From an uncultured Bacteroidia bacterium (lineage in GTDB: Bacteria; Bacteroidota; Bacteroidia; Bacteroidales; Prolixibacteraceae): DNA of 36,739 nt. Shown here one piece after another: positions 17,461 to 25,636 of the stretch. The notes beneath the pieces were generated by a model. The model did not search any database, had not been told where the DNA came from, and saw only the letters and a list, made by a program, of their open reading frames with translations. Position numbers and translations under genes: made by a program. Position 1 is the stretch's first letter, and the number at the start of each line of letters is the position of its first letter. The DNA lies in contig CAIYPA010000179.1 in NCBI GenBank assembly GCA_903927965.1, forward strand, positions 1 through 36,739, read 5' to 3'.

Positions 17461-17527
17461 ATAGTCTCACTTGAAGTGAGGCTATCACTATCGGAGCCTA
17501 CCACTATCCTGAAGATGAGGCTATCAC
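17459..17527. repeat. Inverted and direct repeat beside the terminator
   Basis: A second stem overlaps the terminator edge: arms 17459-17472 and 17474-17487 pair over 14 bp with one mismatch. The 12-base word TGAGGCTATCAC at 17477-17488 is repeated at 17516-17527, 39 bp further on. It looks like a degenerate tandem of the same element; function unknown. Confidence 0.55.
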
Positions 17528-17539
17528 AATGATTTATAA

Positions 17540-18460
17540 TTATTTATCACCCTTCAACTCTTCCATCAACGACCCCAGCTTATTTACATACTCAGTAAAA
17601 TCGGTGGAATACCTCACCGCATCATCCCGTTTTTCCGGGAGGTCAATCTTAAAATGGTGTTTTACAGTTGCCGGACCCGAATCGAGGATATAAATATCGG
17701 TACTCAGAAAAACGGCTTCGCTTTCGGAGTGGGTCACAAAAACCACAGTCGGATCGATTTTGGCTTCCTCAAAAATCGAACGCAGGAATATCTGGATCTG
17801 TTTCCGGGTCACAGTGTCCAAAGCCCCGAAAGGCTCGTCCATCAGCAGGATCTGAGGGTTGACAACAAGGTTCCGTGCAATCGCCACACGCTGCAACTGT
17901 CCACCAGACAATATCGGGTATTTAGCCCATTTGTTTTCATGGCCAGTCAATCCGACAATTTTGATCATATCCATGGCTTTGTCGTTGGCCTCGTCTTTGG
18001 GAACCCCTTTTAGGATCAGGGGAAGTGCGACGTTTTCCAACACCGTTTTCCACTCGAAAGAGGTATATTGCTGAAAGACCATCGGGATTCGGTCTTTATC
18101 AGTTCTTAGTTTCCCATAGATATAAACCTCACCCGATGTAGGCACCTGTAATCCAGAGATATAACGCAACAAGGTGGACTTGCCGCATCCCGATTTGCCC
18201 ATCAGGCTGATAAACTGCCCACTGTCTTTAATGTCTTTTATATCAAGATTGAAATCCTTAAAAACAGTATTTGCAGCACCACGATCATTATAAACCTGAT
18301 TGATATTGACGAGGTTGATAATATCAGTGGGATGGTTCAAAACCGATTTTGTCTCCGCAGGTTTTACATTTTCTTCGGTTTTGACCGGTTCAGCAACAGT
18401 TGGATCAACTTGTTCGGAAATATCTGGATTATCCTTTTTCTGGAATATATTTTGTTTCAT
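17540..18460 (-). CDS. ABC transporter ATP-binding protein (SsuB/TauB/NrtD type)
   Basis: A 306-residue ATPase with all catalytic motifs: Walker A GKSGCGKST (about 87-95), Q-loop VFQQYTSFEW, signature LSGGQLQRVAIARN, Walker B ILLMDEPFGALD and H-loop VFVTHSESEAV. It has an unusual acidic, proline-rich N-terminal extension of about 45 residues before the ABC domain. Sequence type is the nitrate/sulfonate/taurine importer group. It is the last gene of a five-gene operon and starts two bases after the permease stop, so the two are surely co-translated. It should energise the permease encoded just upstream, using a peptidoglycan-tethered binding protein. The transported substrate is unknown. Confidence 0.9.
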   Translation of the reverse strand: MKQNIFQKKDNPDISEQVDPTVAEPVKTEENVKPAETKSVLNHPTDIINLVNINQVYNDRGAANTVFKDFNLDIKDIKDSGQFISLMGKSGCGKSTLLRYISGLQVPTSGEVYIYGKLRTDKDRIPMVFQQYTSFEWKTVLENVALPLILKGVPKDEANDKAMDMIKIVGLTGHENKWAKYPILSGGQLQRVAIARNLVVNPQILLMDEPFGALDTVTRKQIQIFLRSIFEEAKIDPTVVFVTHSESEAVFLSTDIYILDSGPATVKHHFKIDLPEKRDDAVRYSTDFTEYVNKLGSLMEELKGDK

Positions 18461-18462
18461 GA

Positions 18463-19275
18463 TCAGGCGTATTTGAATTTAAAGAGTTTCCGATCGAGCA
18501 TTTTTAGCAGTTTATCCTGTACAAACCCGATAAAAATAATCAGCAACAAAACAGCATAAAGTTGATCGACATGCGAACCGCGTGACGTTGCCATATAGAT
18601 CATCGAACCCAATCCACCTTCGGCATTGATCATTTCAGCAATTACGATATAGGTCCAACTAACTGCGACAAGATTGATCACATCCATCGAAAACCTGCTA
18701 AGAACTGATGGGATGTAAAAATGCTTCATCGTCATCCATGGACTTGCGTTCAACGTCCACATGGTTTGCTGAAGTGCTTTAAGATGGTCGTCAGTTTCAA
18801 TATCATTGATACGCTGTGCAATAGCAGGCAACAGGTAAACAAAAATACCAAAAGAAAGGAATTCCACTTTAACACCCAACCCCAATCCGAAGATGGCCAT
18901 AAAAATTCCGGTCGTGGCTGGAAGCGGGGTAAAACGGATGGCTTCGATTTGCTTGCTCACCAGATGCCTGAAAAAGGGGATCAATCCGATTAGAAAACCA
19001 AGCGGAAGAGCGATGGCCATTGCCTGTAAATAGCCCCCAATATTGATGGATATGGAATAACCCATGTTGTACAAAAGGTTGCGCTCCACAAAAAGAGTCT
19101 TGAAACACAACAATACATCGATCGGTGATGGGAGGATCGTTGGTTTTATCCAACCAATTGTGGGGATCAGCCACCAAAAAAAGAGGAGCAGCACCCATCC
19201 CAATATGTTCACAGTCGTGGCAGTTTTCTTATCGACAACCCCTGCAAACCTGAAAAGATCTTTTAATACCTGCAT
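18463..19275 (-). CDS. ABC transporter permease (SsuC/TauC-like, BPD_transp_1)
   Basis: A 270-residue inner-membrane permease with about six hydrophobic helices. The ATPase-contacting EAA-type loop is visible around LQQTMWTLNASPWMTMKHFYIPSVL (cited by its ends, about residues 166-190), followed by AVSWTYIVIAEMINAEGGLGSMI, which is typical of SsuC/TauC/NrtB proteins. The N-terminus is short and cytoplasmic, with WVLLLFFWWLIPTIGWIKPTILPSP as first helix and loop. It lies 83 nt after the binding-protein gene, with a terminator-like hairpin in that gap, and 2 nt before the ATPase gene. It forms the transmembrane channel of the importer, presumably as a homodimer. Confidence 0.89.
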   Translation of the reverse strand: MQVLKDLFRFAGVVDKKTATTVNILGWVLLLFFWWLIPTIGWIKPTILPSPIDVLLCFKTLFVERNLLYNMGYSISINIGGYLQAMAIALPLGFLIGLIPFFRHLVSKQIEAIRFTPLPATTGIFMAIFGLGLGVKVEFLSFGIFVYLLPAIAQRINDIETDDHLKALQQTMWTLNASPWMTMKHFYIPSVLSRFSMDVINLVAVSWTYIVIAEMINAEGGLGSMIYMATSRGSHVDQLYAVLLLIIFIGFVQDKLLKMLDRKLFKFKYA

Positions 19276-19304
19276 AAGCTTTGTTTGTTTTGATTATTCA
19301 AAAA

Positions 19305-19335
19305 ACGAAGGAGGAACCAAATGACCCTCCTTCGT
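19305..19335 (-). terminator. Intra-operon terminator-like hairpin (attenuator candidate)
   Basis: Arms 19326-19335 and 19305-19314 are a perfect 10-bp stem with an 11-nt loop. Read on the minus strand, the 3' arm is directly followed by a run of T. It sits between the binding-protein gene and the permease gene of one operon, so it would reduce transcription of the permease and ATPase relative to the three upstream genes. Confidence 0.75.
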
Positions 19336-19358
19336 GCAATATTCAATAAATCAATATC

Positions 19359-20912
19359 TTATTTTCCTAAAAGCTGGAACTCCGTCCGGCGGTTGGCACT
19401 TTTGCCTTCCTCGGTGTTGTTATTGGCAACCGGTTTGTCGGGGCCGTTTCCAACAATCACAAACCGGTTCGGGTCAAAACTGTATGTTTTGACAAGATAA
19501 TCAGCCACCGATTTGGCACGTTTGTAGGACAGGTCCCTGTTCATGGCAGGACTCCCAACATTATCGGTATTCCCTTCGATACGGACTTTCATCCCTGCAA
19601 ACTCAACAGACAATTGTCCCAATTGGTTCTCGATTTTTGTTTTCATATCGGGTGTCAAGGCCGAAGAACCAGTGGCAAAGTTGATGATAATCGGTTTTGT
19701 GGCCACTGCCGGCAATTTTGCTTCGGCAGCGGTTGGAGCCTGGAATTTGATCTGCCCCTCAGCTGCATGGCTGTCCCCTTGTAAGTCATTAATAGACTGT
19801 ACAATACCAGGATAAGAGGCTTCGGCCCAGGAAACGATGTTTGTCAATTTATTGCCATAACCCGTCTTGTAAACACGGGCCATTTTTGTATAAAGTTGTT
19901 GTCCGGTGATCCCGGCATAATCGGTACTCAAACCGAAGAAATTCACATTGTCGCCATATGTAGCAAAGTGGATTTTTTTCATTCCACCAAGGATAACGCT
20001 CACATCGTCAGGAACTTCAAAAGCAGTCTTGTAAGTTTGTGCAGCTTTGGCCATTTTGGCCGGATCCTTCATTTCGGAATTGGCAACCAACCAGGCTTTT
20101 GAAAGTTTGATAAAAAGGTCTTTCTTCTTTTCGAGGACCTCTTTGCGGGCAATAAAGCCATCCATGATAATATTGGGAAGCAGATCGGTACTTGTCAACA
20201 CTTTAGCTGATCTTATTTTCAGGCACTCCTCATCATCGGGCGACCAGACAACAGTTGCATCGGCGTTACCTGTGGTAAAGGCTGTTTTTGCAGCAGCAGG
20301 ATCCCCCATTGGCAAAATCGTCACATCGGCCTCTGTCAAACCTCCAGCCTCAAGGGTCGCATGAAGCAATGTGTTGCTTGGCCAGCCCAGGGCACATGCG
20401 ATCTTTTTACCTTTCAGGTCAGCCACCGTATTGATCTTTGAATCAACGATAAACACATCAGCTCCTCGCGAGTCGTCAATTTTAAGGAATTGAACAACCG
20501 ACATTTTTGCAAGGTCGCTGTTGCGGTCCATCCCAATCGGCGAAATATCGGTGGTCGTGAAAATAAAATCAAGGTCACCGTTTTTCAAGGCATCGTTCAG
20601 TTTCTGCATATCGTCCATCCTGATTGCTTGAAATGATACTCCAAATTCCTTGTACATCCTTGAGTTTTTATTCGGGGCAGCCCCCCCGTTCATGTCGATC
20701 CCAGGTGCAAAACCGACAAAATTGTTAAAGCCCGCACGCAAATCTGCTTTGTTGCCTTTTGAAGCTTTGTTCATATAAGGATACCCAAAGTAAACCCCTG
20801 CGCCGATGCCACCAAGGAGGATGATCAGGACGATCAGTTGAAATCCGAAAGTCCAGTTTCTGGGAAAGCCGGGTATCGACATGCCCGGTTTGTTTTGATA
20901 ATCAGTTGCCAT
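19359..20912 (-). CDS. Membrane-anchored ABC substrate-binding domain fused to OmpA peptidoglycan-binding domain
   Basis: A 517-residue fusion. Residues about 24-46 are a single transmembrane helix (FQLIVLIILLGGIGAGVYFGY) with no cleavage signal, so the protein stays anchored. Residues about 60-350 form an NMT1/SsuA-like periplasmic binding domain (LKGKKIACALGWPSNTLLHA, GDPAAAKTAFTTGNADATVVW). A linker leads to a C-terminal OmpA-like domain (about 410-517) with INFATGSSALTPDMK, NTDNVGSPAMNRDLSYKRA and ANRRTEF. These include the Asp and Arg that usually hold diaminopimelate in peptidoglycan. So the solute-binding module would be fixed to both inner membrane and cell wall, whereas normal Gram-negative binding proteins are soluble. 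It is third in the operon, followed by permease and ATPase. Ligand unknown. Fusions of this kind exist in databases as 'phosphate ABC transporter substrate-binding/OmpA family', but I know of no experimental function. Confidence 0.86.
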   Translation of the reverse strand: MATDYQNKPGMSIPGFPRNWTFGFQLIVLIILLGGIGAGVYFGYPYMNKASKGNKADLRAGFNNFVGFAPGIDMNGGAAPNKNSRMYKEFGVSFQAIRMDDMQKLNDALKNGDLDFIFTTTDISPIGMDRNSDLAKMSVVQFLKIDDSRGADVFIVDSKINTVADLKGKKIACALGWPSNTLLHATLEAGGLTEADVTILPMGDPAAAKTAFTTGNADATVVWSPDDEECLKIRSAKVLTSTDLLPNIIMDGFIARKEVLEKKKDLFIKLSKAWLVANSEMKDPAKMAKAAQTYKTAFEVPDDVSVILGGMKKIHFATYGDNVNFFGLSTDYAGITGQQLYTKMARVYKTGYGNKLTNIVSWAEASYPGIVQSINDLQGDSHAAEGQIKFQAPTAAEAKLPAVATKPIIINFATGSSALTPDMKTKIENQLGQLSVEFAGMKVRIEGNTDNVGSPAMNRDLSYKRAKSVADYLVKTYSFDPNRFVIVGNGPDKPVANNNTEEGKSANRRTEFQLLGK

Positions 20913-20957
20913 GTTTTGTATTCGTTAAAGTTATGTTATTGATATTAAGATTGTTAA

Positions 20958-22079
20958 TTAAAATATCTCACCAAGTGGTCCGGCAGCGCTTTTTTCGTCA
21001 CGCGTCAACTTGTGGTTTGGATTGGCAATTTTTGCAGCGTTCGGAACCACAATCTGTCCGGCATCCAGCTTATTGCCAATGGCCAACAACTTGTCATACG
21101 CTTCGTCGCTGTCGAAATTGAAACCTGTTGTATTTTTCTCCAAATCCTCAAGGTTTTGGGCTGTCATTGCAAGGTCTTCAGAGATGCGGCCAGCCACAAA
21201 TTCAAGTGCGTATTCAAGTTTCCAGTTCTGTCCGCCAGGACCAAGGATCTCTTTGAGGATGGCTGTTGCTCCACGCGAAGCGGCTGCCATTTCCCAATCC
21301 TTTTTCATGATGTTGATGCTCTCCTCAAAATCCTTGATTTTATTTTCAAGCAATGTGGCGCCAATGGCCAATTTGCGGTCGAGGTTGGCAAATATATTTG
21401 AACGCGCGGCATACTTGGTCGTCCATTCGATGTTTTTCTCAAGGGTCGTGTTGGTACGTGTACCTGCCGAGGTGGCATTGATAAACTTTTGCTGAAGCTC
21501 AACATATTCATCAGTTTCTTTGATCCCTTCACCTTTATCGGCGATCATCTTGTCCATGAGAACCTTAATTTCACCTGCTTTTTTTGTCTGTTTCTGGACT
21601 TCCATTTTTGCATTTTCGGCCACTGTGCGGGTTTCGTTCGACATTTGCTCAAAGTCGGTCCGCAATTGTTTGATTTTGGCTTTGTGCTTTAAAAAGAGGT
21701 CGTGCGTTGCCCACATTTTTTCTTTTTGTTCATCGAGTTCATCAAATGGGTTCCATCTGATGATCGCCTTATGAAACGACCGGACAATCCGGCGGAACAG
21801 TTTAAATATGGCGGGAAGCAACAGGATAACAAGTGTAACCGCCAATATTGAGGCAATTACAGCAAATACCTGGCTCAGTGCCCCAAATACGGCGGGAATG
21901 ATCCATTTGAAAGTCCCATATCCAATCACCCCGATCAATACCAATCCGATAAATGCACCGATCGGTTTTTCGCCCCTGCGCCAGTTTCCAATTGCCTCTT
22001 TTCCCTGTTCCATCAATTTGGCATCGTCGAAATACTTCATGATGGGAAGTTGGGTAACCGTTTTTGTTTCAGTTTCCAT
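20958..22079 (-). CDS. Two-helix membrane protein with long coiled coil, ABC-OmpA operon
   Basis: A 373-residue protein I do not recognise by function. After a cytoplasmic N-terminus (METETKTVTQLPIMKYFDD...) come two adjacent hydrophobic helices (about 41-64 and 68-92; GAFIGLVLIGVIGYGTF and VIASILAVTLVILLLPAIF). Next is a basic loop (RRIVRSFHKAIIRW), then a long charged, mostly helical region (about 105-275) with heptad-like spacing, typical of coiled coil. The C-terminus is less regular. With only two helices as a hairpin, the coiled coil would face the cytoplasm. It is second in the operon, 39 nt after the first gene and 45 nt before the binding-protein fusion. A structural or membrane-scaffolding role for the transporter is a guess. 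Confidence 0.75.
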   Translation of the reverse strand: METETKTVTQLPIMKYFDDAKLMEQGKEAIGNWRRGEKPIGAFIGLVLIGVIGYGTFKWIIPAVFGALSQVFAVIASILAVTLVILLLPAIFKLFRRIVRSFHKAIIRWNPFDELDEQKEKMWATHDLFLKHKAKIKQLRTDFEQMSNETRTVAENAKMEVQKQTKKAGEIKVLMDKMIADKGEGIKETDEYVELQQKFINATSAGTRTNTTLEKNIEWTTKYAARSNIFANLDRKLAIGATLLENKIKDFEESINIMKKDWEMAAASRGATAILKEILGPGGQNWKLEYALEFVAGRISEDLAMTAQNLEDLEKNTTGFNFDSDEAYDKLLAIGNKLDAGQIVVPNAAKIANPNHKLTRDEKSAAGPLGEIF

Positions 22080-22118
22080 AGTTCATTTGTTATTAAGTTT
22101 TGCTAAAAATATTATTTA

Positions 22119-22820
22119 TTACAGGTTCGCCTTTATTCCGGATTCAATGTCCACAATGCTTACAAGGACCTGATCTTTTGCACTTCGGATGGCATTAAGC
22201 TTCCTGTCGATGTCAATAAACTGGCTCCCATATTTCTGGTCGATGGCCAGAAGCTGGTTGCTTGTCGCCATATCCTGATTTTGGAGATCCTGTATTTGCT
22301 TCGTCAATTGCTGGATCTTCGCCCTGATATCTTTAAGGCTATTGTCGAGGTTTGTTCTTTCGGTATCCTTATCAGTCTGAAGCCCCTTTTTCTTTGTTTC
22401 TCCTTTACTAACCTCGCTTTCAACAGTTTGTTGAACAAGATTTTTGTAGAACAATGCACTTTCGAGCAGTTTGGCGGGTGTCAGCGACTTATCGATTTTT
22501 TGGGCAATCCTGAAAACCGTTTTATAAACATCGGGGGTTGGGTTCTGCTTCTCCTCAAACAATGATTCGGTAAATTCAAGGAAATCGAAACCAGGTTGGT
22601 TGTTCTGGTTGATCAGGTTTTGAAGCCTTTGGACAAAGTCCTCCAACATGGGTTGCTCCTGGATAGTTACGGGAGTAGCGAGTGGTGTGTTTGATACATA
22701 ATGATCCTGAATATTTTTTACAGCAGGTTCAGGTGCCGGAGCTTGATTTTGCTCTGCTACAGTCTCTTCCTCCCTGAAAAACAGCCGCTTGAAACTAAAA
22801 CCTTTATCATCTTCAGCCAT
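22119..22820 (-). CDS. Soluble coiled-coil protein, first gene of the ABC-OmpA operon
   Basis: A 233-residue protein without signal peptide or membrane helix; I do not recognise a named family. The N-terminus is acidic and proline-rich (residues 1-50, with FSFKRLFFREEE and APAPEPAV). A helical globular part follows (about 55-130, FDFLEFTESLFEE). The C-terminal half (about 140-225) is a strongly heptad-like coiled coil (SLKDIRAKIQQLTKQIQDLQ). It begins the minus-strand operon, with a TATTTTTG box about 50 nt upstream. It probably pairs with the coiled coil of the next gene product; that is inference from composition and neighbourhood. Confidence 0.75.
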   Translation of the reverse strand: MAEDDKGFSFKRLFFREEETVAEQNQAPAPEPAVKNIQDHYVSNTPLATPVTIQEQPMLEDFVQRLQNLINQNNQPGFDFLEFTESLFEEKQNPTPDVYKTVFRIAQKIDKSLTPAKLLESALFYKNLVQQTVESEVSKGETKKKGLQTDKDTERTNLDNSLKDIRAKIQQLTKQIQDLQNQDMATSNQLLAIDQKYGSQFIDIDRKLNAIRSAKDQVLVSIVDIESGIKANL

Positions 22821-22868
22821 ATCTTTTTGATTTATTAATGATTGGTAAATAGTTGTATTAATTCATTA

Positions 22869-22876
22869 CAAAAATA
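22869..22876 (-). promoter_or_regulatory. Putative -7 box of the ABC-OmpA operon
   Basis: On the minus strand this reads TATTTTTG, matching TAnnTTTG, 48 nt before the first ATG of the operon. No clear -33 TTTG was found. The divergent intergenic region (22821-23096) holds only this and the opposite promoter. Confidence 0.4.
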
Positions 22877-23035
22877 TGTTTTTTTTGACAGGTTGGTTTT
22901 AAAAACCACAATTAAGTAATCGTGGTATCTATGGATTTGGATTTGACTTAATCGTAATGAGTTCATGGTCAAAATGAAGGGAAACGAAAAAATGACAGAT
23001 CATTTAGTTGCAGTGTGGGAATACGAAATTTATAT

Positions 23036-23043
23036 TAAATTTG
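23036..23043 (+). promoter_or_regulatory. Putative -7 box of dctA
   Basis: TAAATTTG matches TAnnTTTG and lies 53 nt upstream of the dctA ATG. A TTG at 23008-23010 is slightly too far away for a standard -33 element. Confidence 0.4.
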
Positions 23044-23096
23044 GCTTAAATTTTAAAATTGAAAGTATTTAAGCACCATACTAACTAAATTTTTTA

Positions 23097-24341
23097 ATGA
23101 AAAAATTCTATAGAGGCCTTTATTTTCAGGTTATTGTAGCTATAGTTCTCGGGATTGTCCTCGGTGTTTACCAGCCTGCTCTGGCCGAATCTTTAAAACC
23201 ACTGGGCGATGGATTTATCAAATTGGTCAAAATGATGATCGCCCCGATCATATTCTCGACCATTGTGACTGGCATTGCCGGGATGCAGGACACCAAAAAA
23301 GTAGGCCGGGTAGGGGTCAAAGCGATTGTCTATTTTGAAATCGTTTCCACTATTGCCCTTATTATCGGATTGGTTGTCGTAAACCTTTTCCAACCAGGGT
23401 CGGGTATGAACATTGATCCTCAAACATTGGATCAGGCTGCTGTCAATAAATATGTTACACCAGCCCAGGGGCATGGTGTGGTCGATTTTTTCCTGAATGT
23501 GATCCCAGAAAATGTTGTGGGAGCCCTGGCAAATGGAAATCTGTTGCAAGTGCTTCTCTTTTCCGTTCTATTCGGATTTGCTTTATCAAATATCGGGGAT
23601 AAGGCCACTCCGCTCCTTAAAGGGATCAAATCACTGGAAGCCGGCTTGTTCGGTGTGATCCGGGCGATCATGAAAGTTGCCCCGATTGGTGCTTTTGGTG
23701 CCATGAGTTTTACGATCGGCAAATATGGATTGGGATCGCTGGCCTCCCTGGGACAATTGATGTTGTCCTTTTATACGACCTGCCTATTGTTTGTCATTTT
23801 TGTATTGGGCGCCATCATGAAATATTCGGGGTTTAGCCTGTTCCGTCTGTTGGAGTTGATCAAGGAGGAGATTTTGATCGTGTTAGGTACATCGTCCTCA
23901 GAAGCGGCTCTTCCCGGTGTGATGGAGAAATTGGAGAGGGCTGGTTGTTCACGTTCGGTGGTTGGGTTGGTTGTCCCTACCGGATATTCGTTCAACCTCG
24001 ATGGAACTTCGATCTACCTTACGATGGCTGCCGTGTTTCTAGCCCAGGCTACTGGCGCACATCTTGATATTTACCACCAGGTCACATTGTTGCTGGTGTT
24101 GCTGATCACCTCCAAAGGTGCAGCAGGTGTTACAGGAAGCGGCTTTATCACTTTGGCCGCAGTTTTGCCAATTGTTGGGACAGTCCCGGTTGCATCGCTT
24201 GCCCTGATTCTTGGAATCGACCGTTTTATGAGCGAAGCCCGTGCCATCACCAACCTGATCGGCAATGCGGTAGCTACTGTTGTTGTCGCAAAATGGGAAA
24301 ATGAAATCGACCCTGAAATTTCAAGGAAGATAATAGGATAA
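23097..24341 (+). CDS. dctA: Dicarboxylate:cation symporter (DAACS family, DctA-like)
   Basis: A 414-residue inner-membrane symporter of the DAACS/SDF family. Diagnostic segments are the first helix and loop ([19 protein letters not shown]), the serine-rich re-entrant hairpin [18 protein letters not shown], the conserved [19 protein letters not shown], the second hairpin ([19 protein letters not shown]) and [27 protein letters not shown]. These match DctA more closely than glutamate carriers. DctA takes up C4-dicarboxylates such as succinate, fumarate and malate with protons or sodium. Length is normal. It is monocistronic, divergent from the ABC-OmpA operon, with a TAAATTTG box upstream. Confidence 0.92.
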   Translation: MKKFYRGLYFQVIVAIVLGIVLGVYQPALAESLKPLGDGFIKLVKMMIAPIIFSTIVTGIAGMQDTKKVGRVGVKAIVYFEIVSTIALIIGLVVVNLFQPGSGMNIDPQTLDQAAVNKYVTPAQGHGVVDFFLNVIPENVVGALANGNLLQVLLFSVLFGFALSNIGDKATPLLKGIKSLEAGLFGVIRAIMKVAPIGAFGAMSFTIGKYGLGSLASLGQLMLSFYTTCLLFVIFVLGAIMKYSGFSLFRLLELIKEEILIVLGTSSSEAALPGVMEKLERAGCSRSVVGLVVPTGYSFNLDGTSIYLTMAAVFLAQATGAHLDIYHQVTLLLVLLITSKGAAGVTGSGFITLAAVLPIVGTVPVASLALILGIDRFMSEARAITNLIGNAVATVVVAKWENEIDPEISRKIIG

Positions 24342-24515
24342 TAATGTATCATATTGTATTTTAGGTTCTTATCGCTAAAATATAGGTTTCATTGGTTCTA
24401 TGAGACTAAATGTTACTGTTCCATTTATGATGGTGTTTATTTGTTTAACATTATAGGAACTTTTCTCTTTTTTGATTTGTTTGGTCATTTATGGTAGGGA
24501 ATAAGAAATTTATAT

Positions 24516-24523
24516 TAGATTTG
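24516..24523 (+). promoter_or_regulatory. Putative -7 box of the AAA/DUF4276 module
   Basis: TAGATTTG matches TAnnTTTG and lies 24 nt before the ATG of the AAA gene. No -33 TTTG at standard distance. Confidence 0.4.
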
Positions 24524-24547
24524 AATTGAATATTAAGAATTATTTGC

Positions 24548-25636
24548 ATGGATTATCAGAGATTAAGATCTATTGAAATAAAAGGCTACAAGTCGATAAA
24601 GCACCAAAAAATCCCATTAAGAGATATGAATGTTCTTATTGGACAGAATGGTGCGGGCAAAACAAATTTTATTTCCTTATTTAAATTCCTCCGAAATATC
24701 ATTGCCGGTAGGTTGAAAAATATTTCGTTGACAACGGGAGCTGAAGTTTTTTTATATTATGGAAGTAAAGAAACTCAAAAGATTGCCATTGAATTGGATT
24801 TTGATCCGAATTATTACAAGATTATTTTACAACCAGCGGCTAATAAAGATATATTAATTGTTGAATTTGAACATGCAGGATTTTTGGGACGGGGTTACAA
24901 AGATCCATATTGGGATTTAATTGCAAGTTCTGAAGAGGAGAGCAAATTATCAATTAAAGCAAAAAATAACCCCATGGCCCGGTATGTATTCAATGTCTTA
25001 AAGGAATGGAGGGTCTATCATTTTCATGACACAAGCGAAACAGCCGGAGTAAAGAAATATTCCTCAATGACGGACAACAAATTTCTCTTTGAAAATGCAT
25101 CAAACCTTGCCCCCTTCTTATATTTACTCAAACTTAAGCATGAAGTATATTATAAGCGCATTGTCAAAACGATCCAGCTTGTAATCCCATTCTTTAAAGA
25201 TTTTTCATTGGAGCCTAATCCATTTAATCCAGAAAATATTCGTTTGGAATGGATGGATATTTATTCTGATAAAACCTTCACTGCGAATGAATTATCTGAT
25301 GGTTCCTTAAGGTTTATTTGTATGGCTACACTTCTGCTTCAGGAAGATTTACCCAAAGTAATCCTTTTGGATGAACCCGAATTGGGCTTACATCCCTCTG
25401 CCATAACGATTCTGTCAGGACTGCTCAAAAAGGCATCCAAAAGGTCTCAGGTAATCGTTTCAACTCAATCAGTTAGCCTTGTTAATGAATTCGATGCGGA
25501 AGATATTATCGTTGTGGAAAAAGACAAGGCTGAAACGGTATTTCGAAGGCTTGACACTGCAAATTTGGAATCATGGCTTGATGAGTATTCAATGGGTGAA
25601 TTATGGGACAAGAATATCCTGGGAGGTAAGCCATGA
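24548..25636 (+). CDS. AAA family ATPase (SMC/RecF-like, AAA_21 type) of a two-gene module
   Basis: A 362-residue RecF/SMC-like ATPase. It opens RLRSIEIKGYKSIKHQKIPLRD, with Walker A IGQNGAGKTNFISLF (about 32-46), the ABC-like signature ELSDGSLRFICMATLL (about 247), Walker B VILLDEPELGLHPSAI (about 271-286) and STQSVSLVNEF in place of the usual H-loop histidine. Such ATPases pair with TOPRIM-like effectors in OLD-, PARIS- and AbiL-type systems. The downstream DUF4276 gene overlaps it by four bases (ATGA), so the two are translationally coupled. Codon use is AT-rich compared with the flanking genes, suggesting horizontal acquisition. A role in phage defence is inference. Confidence 0.87.
   Translation: MDYQRLRSIEIKGYKSIKHQKIPLRDMNVLIGQNGAGKTNFISLFKFLRNIIAGRLKNISLTTGAEVFLYYGSKETQKIAIELDFDPNYYKIILQPAANKDILIVEFEHAGFLGRGYKDPYWDLIASSEEESKLSIKAKNNPMARYVFNVLKEWRVYHFHDTSETAGVKKYSSMTDNKFLFENASNLAPFLYLLKLKHEVYYKRIVKTIQLVIPFFKDFSLEPNPFNPENIRLEWMDIYSDKTFTANELSDGSLRFICMATLLLQEDLPKVILLDEPELGLHPSAITILSGLLKKASKRSQVIVSTQSVSLVNEFDAEDIIVVEKDKAETVFRRLDTANLESWLDEYSMGELWDKNILGGKP

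Noticed and set aside
17404-17527. CRISPR-like repeat cluster
   Set aside because: Only two direct copies of a 12-base word and palindromes; no regular spacer-repeat array and no cas genes.
21010-21495. 161-codon plus-strand open frame opposite the 373-residue coiled-coil gene
   Set aside because: Serine/alanine-rich translation typical of the antisense of a helical Glu/Lys-rich protein; no start signal.
24342-24515. Possible attachment site matching the tRNA-Leu 3' end
   Set aside because: No stretch resembling the last bases of the tRNA was seen on this side of the AAA/DUF4276 module.
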